Below, piece after piece: positions 38,101-51,000 of a DNA stretch of 64,000 bases (the first letter of the stretch is position 1; each line of letters begins with the position of its first letter). The translations under genes and the position numbers were made by a program. Under the pieces are notes generated by a model, which saw only the letters and a program-made list of their open reading frames with translations, was not told the DNA's origin and made no database searches. The stretch is from Sphagnum compactum (taxonomy: Eukaryota > Bryophyta > Sphagnopsida > Sphagnales). The stretch covers positions 13,764,001-13,828,000 of the forward strand of contig OZ234498.1 of the NCBI GenBank assembly GCA_965153455.1, read 5' to 3'.

Positions 38101-39990
38101 AGGTATGGTGGTTATTTTGGTACAACAAAGGTTTTGGATGCAAACCCATTGCTAAGCAAGTGAAAGTCTTGTCATGTCCTTTGCCATTGGGCCTGATTTG
38201 AGGTATCGGTAACATAACCGTTTCTTAGTCAAGTTTGCTGTTGTGTTTCAAAAAGTGAAAAACAAACTGTGTCTTGTGGCGTCAAGGTTGTTTGAGGTTG
38301 TTTGCATGCCAAAAAAGTAGAGGATGGTCAAGTACTAGGTATTGTAATTTCTATTAATTAGTGTTGTGGACTTTGTTGTGATGTCTCTGAAATAATTGAA
38401 TGATGAATCCCAAGTTCAAAACCTCCTCTTTTCTTTTGAGTGAATGAATAATACTTATCTGTAGACTTGTTGATTTGGGCAGTCACTAAAAGGGCAAAGA
38501 AAACAACTTCAAAGTTTCAGAACTTTGGACATTCTCCAGATAGAATTTATAGAAAGAAAAGGAGCTTCTTCTTCCCATATGGCCCACACAAACAGATGTA
38601 AAGCTACAAGAGTAAGTAAGACTTTGGGCAAGAATGTGGAGATGAAATATCAAACTGGCACACAGAGACAGAATCTCTCAAAGAGACTACACAACAAACT
38701 GATCATGAAATGGTGTCATCATCTCCTTTCTTTCTTTCTTCCTTTCTTTCTTTCTTTTGCTTCTGAGAAAACAGAAAGAAACCAATGGTGTTGTTGAACC
38801 CAATCTGCAACCCAATCACGCAGTGTTAAGTGCTACTGAAGAAATTCCCCCAAAACTGAGTGCAAAAGGGGTTGGTCCCATGCTGCTGTCTTCTTCTGTC
38901 TGTCAGGCTGCAAAAGGGACACTGCAATTGAGCAAACTGTTTGCAGACAAAATCATGGGTAGCAGACATGTCCACAGAAATGCTCAAGAAATTTCTTAAG
39001 GTTAGAGCTAATTTCATACCGCTAGCTCTAACTCTAAGTGGTGCTTGGCTCATCACTAAACTGCCTGCCAGAAACCTTTCCAAATTTCACTAAGCACTAA
39101 TCAAAAACTTTGCAACAATAAGCAGAACTAGGGACAGTGCTCAATTTAATACCAAGTTCCCAATTGCACACACAAACACTCTCACACGCAACCATGCAAA
39201 AAAACTTCCTCAAAGACTTACAATCAAGTAATTCTTGACACCAGATGTTCTCATGCCCAGACAGATGTCAATACATCTCTACAAAGCTCAGAAATTCAAA
39301 CCAACCCAAAATTTGTCACAAACTTAATTATTCTAATTACAACAAGCTCGCAAGTTGTTTGTAATTACCAAGGTTTCTGAACACCTAGTAGCTATAAGCT
39401 AGTAAGATCATCGATCTGAATTAAACTGGAGATCATGAAGTTTGGGGGGAAAATCAGATAAAATCACCAATTCAAAGAAATTTGAGGACTTGAAGAATCA
39501 TCAATTGATAATCCAGACATAAAAGTTTAGAGATCAAGAATTGAATACAAACATTTTGCACCTCTGGGGGATGGTCACATAAAATTACTACTTAGCTGGG
39601 AGCAAAATAAAAACAAAAATGATCAACTCAAATTCACACATAAGTAGTCTAAGGAAATCATCATCATTATTATTAGCTAAGGCAAATTCTAAGTTTTGAC
39701 AATCTTTTTGTGTGGTTTCAAGAGCCCAATTATGTATATATATACACATGTGCATGTGCACTGTTGTTTCGTGGAGGAGGGAATGAATGAAGATCATGAT
39801 CTTTGACAATTGTTGCACAGGTGTCTAGATGCTATAGAACACCACCACCACCTTGTTGTCATTGTTGTTGTTGTTGTTGTTGTGTGTAGTTGTTGTATGC
39901 ATGGGTGTCTGTACCTTTGCAGTAATATTGTTACTGTGTGGTGCACTGCAGTGTGATGATGGTCAATGGGTTGGGTTTCTTCAAGAAACT
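35161..39990. other. Intergenic, no gene seen
   Basis: Mixed AT-rich sequence with microsatellites: (GT)n(CT)n at about 36540-36565, (TTTC)n at 38728-38757, (TA)n near 39735, (TTG)n at 39866-39892. Small open frames at 36633-36827 and 38525-38999 have no recognised motif or splice context and are not called as genes. Confidence 0.5.
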
Positions 39991-40010
39991 AGTTGACATA
40001 GCACTTCTGT

Positions 40011-40338
40011 TATATAGTTTTGCACAAGTTTTGCTTGCGAGAATTTAGAGGATTTCTCTTGTGTTGAACCTTTTTTTTTCTTTTTTCCCCCCTTTTTCCT
40101 AAATTTTTTTCCACTCCTTTTTCCTTCTTCTTCTTCTTCTTCCTCTACTCTACTGTGGTTTCTTGGTCACGGATTTCTTTATAGTCTAGCTCCTTGAAGC
40201 TTCATGATCTGTGTGAGCTCTTGAAAAGCTTGAGATCATCTGTGAATTGTTTCTCAGAGTCTAGAGACTAATTGTTGTTGACTTGGGGAATTGAATTGAG
40301 GATCCATTACTAGTGCAGTCTAGTAAGCGAGTGATCAG
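40011..40338 (+). promoter_or_regulatory. Probable promoter and 5' leader of the DUF688 gene
   Basis: TATATAG at 40011-40017 is a candidate TATA box about 330 bp before the ATG. It is followed by a strong pyrimidine tract at about 40068-40150 (T-rich, then (TTC)n), typical of plant 5' leaders. The assignment is inferred from position only. Confidence 0.4.
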
Positions 40339-41625
40339 ATGGATCCTGCATCCGGGACTCCAGCAGTAGCCAAGTTGATGAGCTTGCCGAAGCAACTGTA
40401 CTTGACGAATTCGGAGTTCCGGGATGAAGATTCAATCGAGTTTTCAAGCGAATTCTCCGGCAGTTTTAGTTCTTCTGCTGCTGCTGCTGCTACAGCATCG
40501 CACCACGCGGGTCATGGTGGTGGTGGCGGTGGTCATCATCAGGCGGCGGTCTCTAGCACTGGACGATGCTATTATCTATCAACCAAAAGGAGTGGAGGGA
40601 GCTTGGGTGAGGTTCTGGCAGCCATTCCATTCAAATGGGAAGAAGCACCCGGAAGACCCAAAGCGTCGAGATCTAGAAAAAGCAGTAGAGGATCCGCTGG
40701 AGGAGGAGCCATGGATCAATTCTTTGACAACTGCGGCCAGAATCAGCAATTTCCTCCGCGACCGAAGCCCTCGAGAACTAGACCGCCGTTGCACTCACGT
40801 CGTCAGTCGTCTGTTTCTTTCAATTTGAATGCGCGATTACAAGCGGAGCAGCTACTTGCAACTCCGCCGCCTGGAGCATCATCGCTTGAATATAACCGTA
40901 AAGGAGTCGGTGCTGCAGATCTCCTCATAGATCCAGTCCTGCCATTGCCTCCGAGACTGCGACTAGGTACTGCCAGGCTGATGGCTGCGGCTGCGAATTC
41001 CTCGCAGGATCAGTTTCAACATCGGTACGACAGCTTCTTGGGCGTGGAGGAACTGCTACCAAACGGGCAGCGGGTTGATCATCGCCGGACTCAGTCGACA
41101 ATGGCGTACCCAACAAACCGCGGCCATCGCCGAGCTTGGTCTCTCTCGTACCCTGCAATAGAGCAGCCGGCGGAGCCTAGATCATCAAAGGAAGCTGCAA
41201 TATCTTCGGGTAGAGTCGACGATTTTGATTCTGTTGCTGCTGCTGTGGGTGGCGATGGATCAAACGATTTCTGGCCGTCATTGAAGGAGAAAATGCGGTG
41301 GAGAAACGGGAAGCTGGCGGGTACTACTCTGCACCGTTATCTGGCCAAAAGGTTCCCTCAAAACGGCCGCGGCAAGAACAACAATAACAAAGGCGACGAC
41401 GAAAACAACAAGAACTGCAATTGGCCAGGTTACTTCCATATCCTCGACTCTTCTCCACAGCATCATTCCAGCAGATTCTCAGACAAAGTGGAGCAAAAAA
41501 ATGTGGATCATGGTGGTGGTGTTGCCGCTGCTGCAAGAGGCGGCCGCGGCGGCTTGGCAATATCCAGAGGCAACAGGTCGTTCCCAAAGCTTATGACCCC
41601 ACTCTCTCGAAAACCAAAATCATAA
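40339..41625 (+). CDS. DUF688-like protein of unknown function
   Basis: Uninterrupted ATG-started frame of 428 residues, GC-rich compared with its surroundings. Residues 95-104, IPFKWEEAPG, followed by RPK, are the hallmark of plant DUF688 proteins (family wording is usually PFKWEE-PG-PK). The rest is low complexity: a Ser/Ala run near 42-52, a Gly/His run near 56-68, Arg/Ser-rich stretches (SRSRKSSRGS near 109-118), a Glu/Asp-poor basic C-terminus, and Asn runs near 345. No signal peptide or membrane segment is seen. The function of DUF688 proteins is not established. The single-exon form stops at TAA 41623-41625. An alternative spliced end is described as a separate feature. Confidence 0.8.
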   Translation: MDPASGTPAVAKLMSLPKQLYLTNSEFRDEDSIEFSSEFSGSFSSSAAAAATASHHAGHGGGGGGHHQAAVSSTGRCYYLSTKRSGGSLGEVLAAIPFKWEEAPGRPKASRSRKSSRGSAGGGAMDQFFDNCGQNQQFPPRPKPSRTRPPLHSRRQSSVSFNLNARLQAEQLLATPPPGASSLEYNRKGVGAADLLIDPVLPLPPRLRLGTARLMAAAANSSQDQFQHRYDSFLGVEELLPNGQRVDHRRTQSTMAYPTNRGHRRAWSLSYPAIEQPAEPRSSKEAAISSGRVDDFDSVAAAVGGDGSNDFWPSLKEKMRWRNGKLAGTTLHRYLAKRFPQNGRGKNNNNKGDDENNKNCNWPGYFHILDSSPQHHSSRFSDKVEQKNVDHGGGVAAAARGGRGGLAISRGNRSFPKLMTPLSRKPKS

Positions 41626-41650
41626 TCATCATCATCATCATCATCATCAC
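41624..41650. repeat. (ATC)n microsatellite
   Basis: About nine ATC/TCA trinucleotides immediately after the DUF688 stop codon. It lies in the candidate intron or 3' UTR. Confidence 0.9.
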
Positions 41651-41750
41651 AGTACAGCTTCTGATTTTCTTTTCTGGATTGCAAAAAATGTTTCTTCACT
41701 ACTTAGACTGCATCATGCTGATCTGATTTTTTCTTGGAACTGCTTGACAG

Positions 41751-42021
41751 ATCTGCATCACCCAGTTCTCATTTCTCCACCAGATCTGCATATGGAGCAG
41801 CTCCAGCTATCTCGGGTCGTCATAATCTATATACCACACGATTCCCAGCAACAGGAGCAGACCGAAGATTTGACAGAGCTATAACATTTCCTCGGACTCG
41901 CAAGCAGCGATCATCAGCTTGGAGCAGCAGCAGCAGATTCAGCCGCGCGTGGTTGCCGTCACCCGTAAGCTGCTGCTATAATTTCGGTGGGCTCACATCA
42001 CTGGGATACGAAAGTCCTTAG
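41751..42021 (+). CDS. Candidate alternative 3' exon of the DUF688 gene
   Basis: A 90-codon open stretch after a TTGACAG acceptor, with coding-like composition, ending at TAG 42019-42021. A donor AACAG|GTCG at 41576-41577, inside the upstream frame, would join it in phase: the Arg-Ser of the unspliced form (AGG TCG) becomes Arg-Ser again (AGA TCT). The intron would be 174 nt and would contain the (ATC)n microsatellite and the unspliced stop. The new tail contains SASPSSHFSTRSAYG and FDRAITFPRTRKQRSSAWS. The donor is weak (GTCG), so this could also be 3' UTR that is open by chance. Confidence 0.4.
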
Positions 42022-45000
42022 ACAAAATTCAAAATTACATGTTGAGCACTTTGCATCATCATCAGGGATCAGCTGCACCAAACTGGCCAACCCACAAAAT
42101 CCTCTCTCTCTCACACAAAATTCAAGCTCTTCTTGCTGCTGCAGACCATGAGCTCGCAGAATCTTTATGTATATCATGGGAAGCATTCAGTACCTGGCAA
42201 TTATCTCCCTGTACACCAGGGATCAACTCTTTTTTATGAAATTCCACTGCAAACCATGATCATCTTGAGCATGCATCATCATGCACTAGTGATCATGATG
42301 GATTACAACAACAACAACAACAACAACAACAACATCAGCTGCTGCTGTGGGTACAACAACAAAAGTGTAGACTACTTTGTTCAAGTCTGGGATTCAAGAA
42401 TTGAGGAATTTTTTTGCAACTTTTCTTTAAATTAAAAAAAATAAATCTAGAAATTTAAATTGCAAACAAGTTTCCTACACTGCTCCTTGAATCCACTGTA
42501 GATTATGTACAAGAAAACATTCAGATCAGGATTTTGCTGTCAAAGCTGCTAGATAGCTATGAATATCATGTATTTGATCACCTCTAGGAGCTGCTGAGGT
42601 CTAAGAAATGAATTGGATCTGAAGCCTGTAGTACTGGCAGCGGATTGTACTTAGGAAGACTGCAAGTGCTCAGACGAAGTTTGTTTGAATGCTGGAGAAA
42701 GTATAATCTTGATCATTGTAAATTGTGATGGGTATCTTCTTCTCCCAAATAAAACATGGTTGCTTGACCGACATCCAGCAAATTTACACAAAATAAAAAA
42801 TAAATCCCAAGGAACTGTGCCAAACTGCACACCAGAGGATCTTGTCACAGTTTGGGTTGATGTCATGAAATGAGATTTTGGTCATTTGTTTCATGGGTTG
42901 ATTTAGTGAAATGATTCTTGTCAGAGTTTGGATTGATTTTGAATGAAATGGTTCTTGTCAAAGTTTGGGTTGATTTCATGATCTTTTAAAACAGGAGTTT
43001 GAGTCATTAACAACACCAGAGGGAGCCAGCCAGCCAGCCAGCCAGCCAGCCAACCCTAGAACAAGCTTTCTGTCACTCCTGAATGCTGAAATCTTCCTCC
43101 AATACAGAGATGTGAGACTAATAAGACCAGATCTACAAGAGGATTCAGAAGGAGATAACATTCATAAGGACTGGTCTTAAATCTTTGTTCAGAACCGAAG
43201 AAGTACGCACCAAAATTGCTGATCACCAGGACTTCTTCACAAGAGAGCTTCACTACTCACATAATTGATCTTCTATATATTGATTGCAACTCAAAGTCCT
43301 CTTGTACAATTAGAATGGAAATAAATGTAAAATATATCAACAAATCTCATAGAAAAATTGTTGTACATTGAAATTTTAAAAATTTAATAATCAAAGATAA
43401 GATGCTCCTTCACTAATGCCCAATAATTTTCATTTTTTCACAAAGTTTTCAATAGGTATTTTTTACTATGCAAATAGTCATGAAATTTACTTTTCACAAG
43501 GTGGACTTTTGTTTTAAGTACATATCAAGTATGTTCCAACAAAAAGCCATTAGAATATGTATTTGACTACATTTGAATACACAATATTCTCAAGGCAAAT
43601 GCATGGCAAGGTGGACCACTTTTGGAATCATAGAAAAATATATTATATTCTTTAGTTTTGTACATTGCAATTGCTAAATGTCATTGTGTTAGGATTTGTC
43701 AATAGGGATTCATTTTAAGATTATAGACTTGAATATTATATGAGTCCATGGAATATTACATAATTTAATGAGTAAAATAACAAAAGATATGAACTTTTGA
43801 ATCTGAAATTACAAATTAACCATAAGTAGAATTTAAATTATTGAACTTTGATTAGGGTTGATGGTTGAATCTTAAACTTGTTGAGGACTTGGTTTTAATT
43901 ATAAAATATAATTTGAAAAAAATATTGAAATAATTTTTCATCAAAACATGTGAAAATATTGAGTTCTAGACTTTTGTTTGGGATAATATATTGAAAATAA
44001 GGTGGCTCATGTTGGGATTTTGCACACACAATGAAAAATCTTGTCGATTTCAACCCTATGTATGCAACTATTCGTGTGAATATTGTCCAAATCAACTAAA
44101 TTTGTGACTATAATTGTTGTAATCCTATATGTTCCAAAGTCACAAACACTTTTAATCATAGATGTAACAAAATTTTATCACGTGTTTTGTAATTCCTAAT
44201 GTGTATATTTGCTACAATTGTTGTGCATGTTGAATGAAAAGGTGGATGAGAAGTGAGTTCATGTCAACAATAGTTGATCACATTTGATAGAAATGACAAA
44301 CAAGTTGTTTTTGCAATTGCAATATGTATTGTTGAGCTTACATGTTAATTTTTAATTGTAGGTGCAACTATTTATTGTGATTAAATTGTACAATTGGATG
44401 AATAAATGGACAAAAATGTTAAGGGAGTTGGTATTAATAAATAGGTAGGTAAATAGGTTGGTAGGTTATAAGTATGTAAATTGTAGGTAAGTAGATGATA
44501 GGTAGATTTGCACTCAGTAATAATTAAGTAAGTAGGTTATGAAGGTACCTAGTTTAGGTGGGTAATTAGGTTAGTTAGGTAGGCTAAGTGGGTAGCTAGG
44601 TTGGGTTGGTTAAGTTATGTCATGTAATTAAACTAGGTATGTAGGTTAGGTAGCTAGCTCTAGGTGTAGGTAGGTAGACTACTTGTAGGTACTGGGCTAG
44701 GTAAGGTAGTTAAGCTAAGCTACTTAGATAGGTTTTTAAAAAATATGATCATAATAATAAGATGACACAAAATATAATTGTTTATTGAAAATGTGATGTA
44801 ATGGTCACTACGTTGAAACATGGCATATATCACTTGACATATGATTATGTTTGTAGTCATTTGTGGTGTTAACGAGTACATGATTATGTATTAAAATTGA
44901 ATTCATGGTTTATGCCATAAGTCATACTTTTAGTCATAGTAAATTTTTTGGTTCACTTTACCATGCTTTCATCTACCTAAGCTAGAAACCTAAGTAGGTA

Positions 45001-48000
45001 GGCCTAGGTAGGTAGGCCATAGGCCTATTACCTATGTAACCAATGAAGTAAGTAGGTTATGTAGGTAGTAAATATAAAGTACATATGTAAGTGGGTGGGT
45101 AGGTAAACATAGGTAGGTTGGTTAAGTCAAATAGGTAGGTATGTTAAATAAGTAGGTAAGTAAGTTAGGCATGTAAACTAGACAAGTATGTAGGTAGGTG
45201 GGTCGGTAGGTAACTATTAACTAAATTACCTTTAGGGTTGAATAATCAAAACTTTATTTTGGAGTAGGGGTGAAAGCATGATCAATTAGACATTTGTTCC
45301 AATGATCAATATGAGCATGTTTTTTGACTTTATACCAATGATATAAAACATGTTTAATGTCCATTTCAGTAGATGTTTTTCTACTTTTCAAGCATTTGTT
45401 TCATAGAAAGTAGGTTTAAAGTAGGAGAAATATTGGATTTTTCTACTTGGATATTGTTGCTTTCAAATATATATACGTGTTTTCAACTTTTACTATAAAA
45501 GTAATAATATATCAAGTTTTCTAATGTAAAAATATTTTTGAACACATTTTGGCCAATATGTTTCAAAAATACTTTTAACCTACTTTTATTATACAAAAGT
45601 TTCCCAAACTTTGTATATAACAAACTATAAACTCATTATTGAACGATATGATGGTTTGATAATGATTGAAAACATTTTGACTCTACTTTCTTGCATTTAT
45701 GTGCAAAAATACGATTGCATGAACAATAATTACTTTTTGTGTCTGATTGATTGTGCTTTCACTCATAGATTTCCAATTAAAAAATTTATAAATGGGAATT
45801 GTTTTTAATCTAGCTAGTTTATGAGGCATTTTAATAATTATATAGTTTATAGTGGTAGGTTCATACTTATTGTGCTTTATTTACTATGGGGTGAAGCCAC
45901 TAAAATTATTAGTTTTTAAAATAGAAAGGTAGTATATTACTAATTAGAATATGTGGAAGAGATTAAGATAAAAAGGAAATCTACAAGGATAAGGGGGTGG
46001 GTGCAAAATTAAGTGGAACATTTTTTGCATCACAGTGTAAGGTTTTGTAGAATGTCATGCATTAACATGTCATTAACATGCCATAAAATCATCATTATGT
46101 TAAAATTGCCATTGAATTAAGATTCTCAACTTGAACAAGAAGACATCTAAATAAATATTATAACATATATGAGTGAAAATCCTTTAAGGTGTATCACACA
46201 GGAGGAAAGGGCTTAGTTTTTATTATAGTCCTTTTTTCCCTATATTTTGATCCCCATAAAATCTAATGAATAAAAAGCTGTCAAATTTTTTGAAAGGACT
46301 ATAGTTTAGACTATTACATTTTAGATGCCATCATAATCATCCATAAATGTGTCTTTACATGGTAAAAAATGACTAGGTAAAAAAAATAGAAAAGGGTGAC
46401 ACTATGACAAGATTTTGGTACACTTAAAAAAAATTGCACCATATTTTCCAAATACAAAGTATTGGACCTTTGAAGTTGAAAAATATGGACCAGTCTTTTG
46501 TTTATGGCTTGATACAAATACATATTTGTTTATGAATTTTGTTTGAATTATTTTATAAGGATTTTAAATATGACATATTAAAGCAAAATTAACATAGATG
46601 AAAAAAAATTGTTAGAAAAAATTTAACCCAAAAAAAGATATGGACTTTTAAATGTCTTTAAATGACCTTATTTTCAAAAGTCCACAATATCATTTTTTGA
46701 TGAATTTTAATGTTTGTCTCTTTACATGCATGTTAAAGTGTTATTTAATTGAGATTTTATTCACATAATCTTTATTATTTCATTAACCATATTTCATCCC
46801 CCATTTAAACAATGATATCACAATAGACTATAATTTTAATTTCACCAAATGGATTTTTTATGGATTATTTATCTGCTAGAATTAGTCCACCTAAGGAAAC
46901 TCATGAGTGGTGGGGAACCATTTTTAGTTCTTATTATCTTGGGCTCATTCCCTCATTTTTAAATTTTCATTCATTTTCATTTTATCATTGTATATGTATG
47001 ATTCTAAGAAAAGTAGTGTATGTGAAGTGGGAAAAGAAGGTTGTATTTATGTGAAGAAAAAATATAATGGATTATGGTTGAAGGTTATGTCACATCCTTT
47101 CTGTAATGTTTTCCTTGATTTTTTTAGCACCAAAAAAAACATTTCATATTAATTTTATGTAATGAACATAGCTGCAACAAGAAGGTAATAAACTTAAAGG
47201 CAATAACTCTTAATTTAGTTAAGTTTTCTCTTCATTTCATTTCTTTAAATATGTTTACTACCAATTTAATCATTGGACTTACAATAGTAGTAAGAAGGTA
47301 ATTACAATACGAAGGTAGTTGCAATAAGAATGTAGTTATAGTAAGGAGGTAATTATAGTAAGACAATATTTGTTATATGAAGGAAACCAGTGGAAGGCTA
47401 CATATGCAAACATGAAGGCGACAAGTCCAAGATGAAATTCTATTTCATTGAGGTACTATTTATGGACTTGATGGTGGTTACCTTCTAGCCCCTTCATTGT
47501 TTATTTTGGTTTCCATAATTTTTAAAAAAAAAATCCTTTTAAGTTTTTAAACTGAAGGCAAGATTGTCTTCTACAAGGTAGTCTTTTTCTAGATGTGTTT
47601 TCATTCTCTTTATTAGTTTTTACTTGTCAACTTTTTTTTCATGATAGTAACTAGGCTACCAATTTTGTAGTCTTACAATAACCATAGGTAGGTAGGTAGC
47701 CTAAATATGTAAGTAGGTAGCTTAAGTAGGTACTTATTACTAAGCCCCAACTTAGCATTATACCCTTAAATATATATCTTTACACAATATACTCTTATTT
47801 TACCTTTTGTAAACCTTAATATAAATCTAATGAATTTAAGTTCACATTGTGATCCATATTTGGTTATATTTATAATTAATGTGATATATGATGGGTTAAG
47901 TGGATGAAAAATCACCCATGATTCATCGACTTGGAAAGATTGATTGTTGTTGATTGCATCTCAAGTTATAAGTATGACCAATGGAGGAAACAACTATAAT

Positions 48001-51000
48001 CATGTAGTCATAATAATTATTACAAGGCACTTTACATGTCACATACAACTACATGACTAGGTTTGGGCGTTACTAATAAAAATATTCAGTCATGAGTACT
48101 ATGTTTTGGCACAATGAGTAAAAGATTTGGTTGCCTAATGTGGAGGTGAGAGGTTCAAATTTGCAAATTTGCAACCTATTTACATGCCAAAAGTAATCTT
48201 AGGTTACTTGCTGAACTACCTAGCCTAAAGTTAAGCTTAAGTGTTAATTAGGCTACTTAGCCTAGGTTAGGTTTAAATTGTTAGCCAAGGTTATCTACCT
48301 ACCTTTTTTAACCTACATAAAATGTATGCGCATGTGTCCAATTGTGCATTGGACACATGACATCACATGTATATGCACACATTCATATGTTTGGTCATAG
48401 GTTAATTGCAAATGTAGTCACAACCGTGGTATGATTAAGCTTATGACCATCCAAAAATTTGGATGAAAAAACATGTTTAATTGCATGGGGGATGCAATTG
48501 GGTGCTACATAGTGTGCCATGTATTGTTTATTCTAACTAATTTCATTTGCAACTTGTCCAAGGCAACTAGACATTGTAGTAATCACATGTTGTAATGACA
48601 CATGCCTTACTTTGTGACCTTAGCATGGGTTGATTTTCTAATGGAATAAAAACTTAAGTAAGACTTGTACCCCTATGCTTTTGTAATGTTGTGACAATGT
48701 GTAAAAATAATGCAATTAAAGTCTTAAAAGGGATGTTTTTGCTAGGTTGATTTTGGTCCACCTTAAGTCATATTGATCCCTAACTTAGTATATATCTATT
48801 TCATTAAGATTTTTGGTGTAAAAGTAAGTGAACACCATATTGATTAATTAATTTGAAACATATTTATTATTTTTCTTTCTATTGTATTAAATTTTTAAAA
48901 AATGTATTCAAGTTATCATAAGTTCAATGGAAACAGAATGATTTCACAATGAAAGTTTTAAAAAAATTGAATCTATTTTCTTGGTTTTATGTCAAAAACT
49001 ATTTCATTTTGAAGTTTGATTTTGAGATGTTGCCTTTCTCATCTACATTATCATGTTACCACTCACTTCAAAGTAATAAACAAATATTTTCTTTTGAATT
49101 AAAGTCATTTTGGTAAAATTTAAATGACTCTTTGGGTGAAAGAAAAATAAAATGAATATTTTTTCCCCCTTGGTGGTCTATTTGAAAAATAAAGAAAAGA
49201 ATAACAACAAAACCATGATTAAAGTTTTATACATTGTAAAAACAAAACTGAAAATAGGCGTTCTAAAAATACCAATAATCATGTATTTAGTTAATTTTTA
49301 TCATTTGAAAAGTCTAGAATTAACAAATGACCAATTGAAGATTAGAAATTGAAAAGAAATTTTGATTTGGGGGTCACTATGTGATGTAACAATAAATATT
49401 GATAATGCTTTGCTGAAATTCAATAAAAAACTTGATTCGAACCCCCATTGAGTTAAAAAAGTCTAGAATTAATAGTTTAATTCAGAATTTATTAAAATAC
49501 ATGTTAATAACTAAGAATATAATTTCATAATGTGATATTTTGTTATTGCCCCAAACTAATGGACACACATGTGTAGATTTTGGGTGCACCCATCTAATTG
49601 ATGGGTTGTTTTGAAGTCTACCCATGTACTTACTAGGTTTCTTCTCAAACTATGAATGTTGGGTGATTGATTTAATCATGCTTCTATATCATTTTACTTT
49701 TTTGGGTTGTCATTTGCCTTTTTGTATCACGAGGTTTTATATCACTATGAAATGTAAAAAACAATTCATATGATTGATTTTTAAAATGAAATTCATTTGA
49801 TAAACATACAAATAATTAGCTTCAATTCGTTTAAATCTTCTTAAAATGAGATTCTTAAAAATTTGATTTGAAAGGTTATGCAAGAATTGATTTAAATAAA
49901 CATGTCAATTTTAAAATAGATTAAAATTTTAATATAAAATTCATTTTTGAGATGTAAATGTTTTTAATTAATTTGGTGTTATTTAAAAAACTTCAATAAG
50001 GCTTTGATGGAGATTTAATAACAAAAATCATAATGAAATTAATTTTTAATTGATTTTTTTTTTTGTAATGTTGTTGTCTTTTATGTTATAAAAAATTATT
50101 TTTGCCCTAAAATAATAGACATGCATGTATGATTTTAGGTTTTACCAAGCATGTACAGGACAAACACAACTAGTTTTAAGTATGTGTCAAATATGTTTTG
50201 ACAAAAAAAAAAGTAGAATTTTTTTTGATGGGAAAAATATAAAGATCTATTGCCATTTAATGCTAAATCCCTCTTGAGAAATTCTACTTAACAATGCAAC
50301 ATCAAAAATTTGAAAAACAAATCATCACTTCCAACTTATTTGAGCTCAGATTGGTCATTTGAAATTTTTGAAAGCGAAAACAAAAACTAAGGATTAAGAC
50401 TAATCAAACATTTTAATTGCCATTGCCATTTGCCTTCCCACCATTTCCCCCATTCGATGCCTTCACCAAACAAAATACCTAGTTTCTTTCTAGAAGCCAA
50501 GCCAAGATTGTCTTTTCATCTTTTTTTTTTCAAATTTTTTGAGATAGGTGCTATAGCAATCATCCCCAAAAAGATTTAGCCAAATTTTGGTGACATGCTA
50601 GTACAAGTTCAAAAGAAATCCTCATAATGTGGTGAGTTTGGGTCATTTAAATTTATTTTTTTATGAAAAACTTCGTATCTATTGCACTCTCGTTTTTGTG
50701 TCACTAAGAGGAGAAAAATTTGCCAAACACAAAAACATTGAACCTGAACCAATATTGCTACATTTTAAAAACATAAGGCGTAGTTTTTATAACATTCAAT
50801 TAATGTGGTTGTACCTTGGGAGCTTCAACATATGTTTGTCAAATAATCAATTAGTTTTTGAAATTTTCATTTTGACAAATAAAATGTTCTTGCAAATCCA
50901 ATATTTCTCTTTACAAGTTTTTGAAAATTTTATTTTTTTTGAAAATTCTGAAAATAATATAATTAATGTCAAAGGTGCCAAGGTAGTAGTAGTAGGGCAT

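Noticed and set aside
48100-48185. tRNA gene
   Set aside because: A-box and B-box-like words occur but the acceptor and anticodon stems do not pair convincingly; kept only as a possible SINE.
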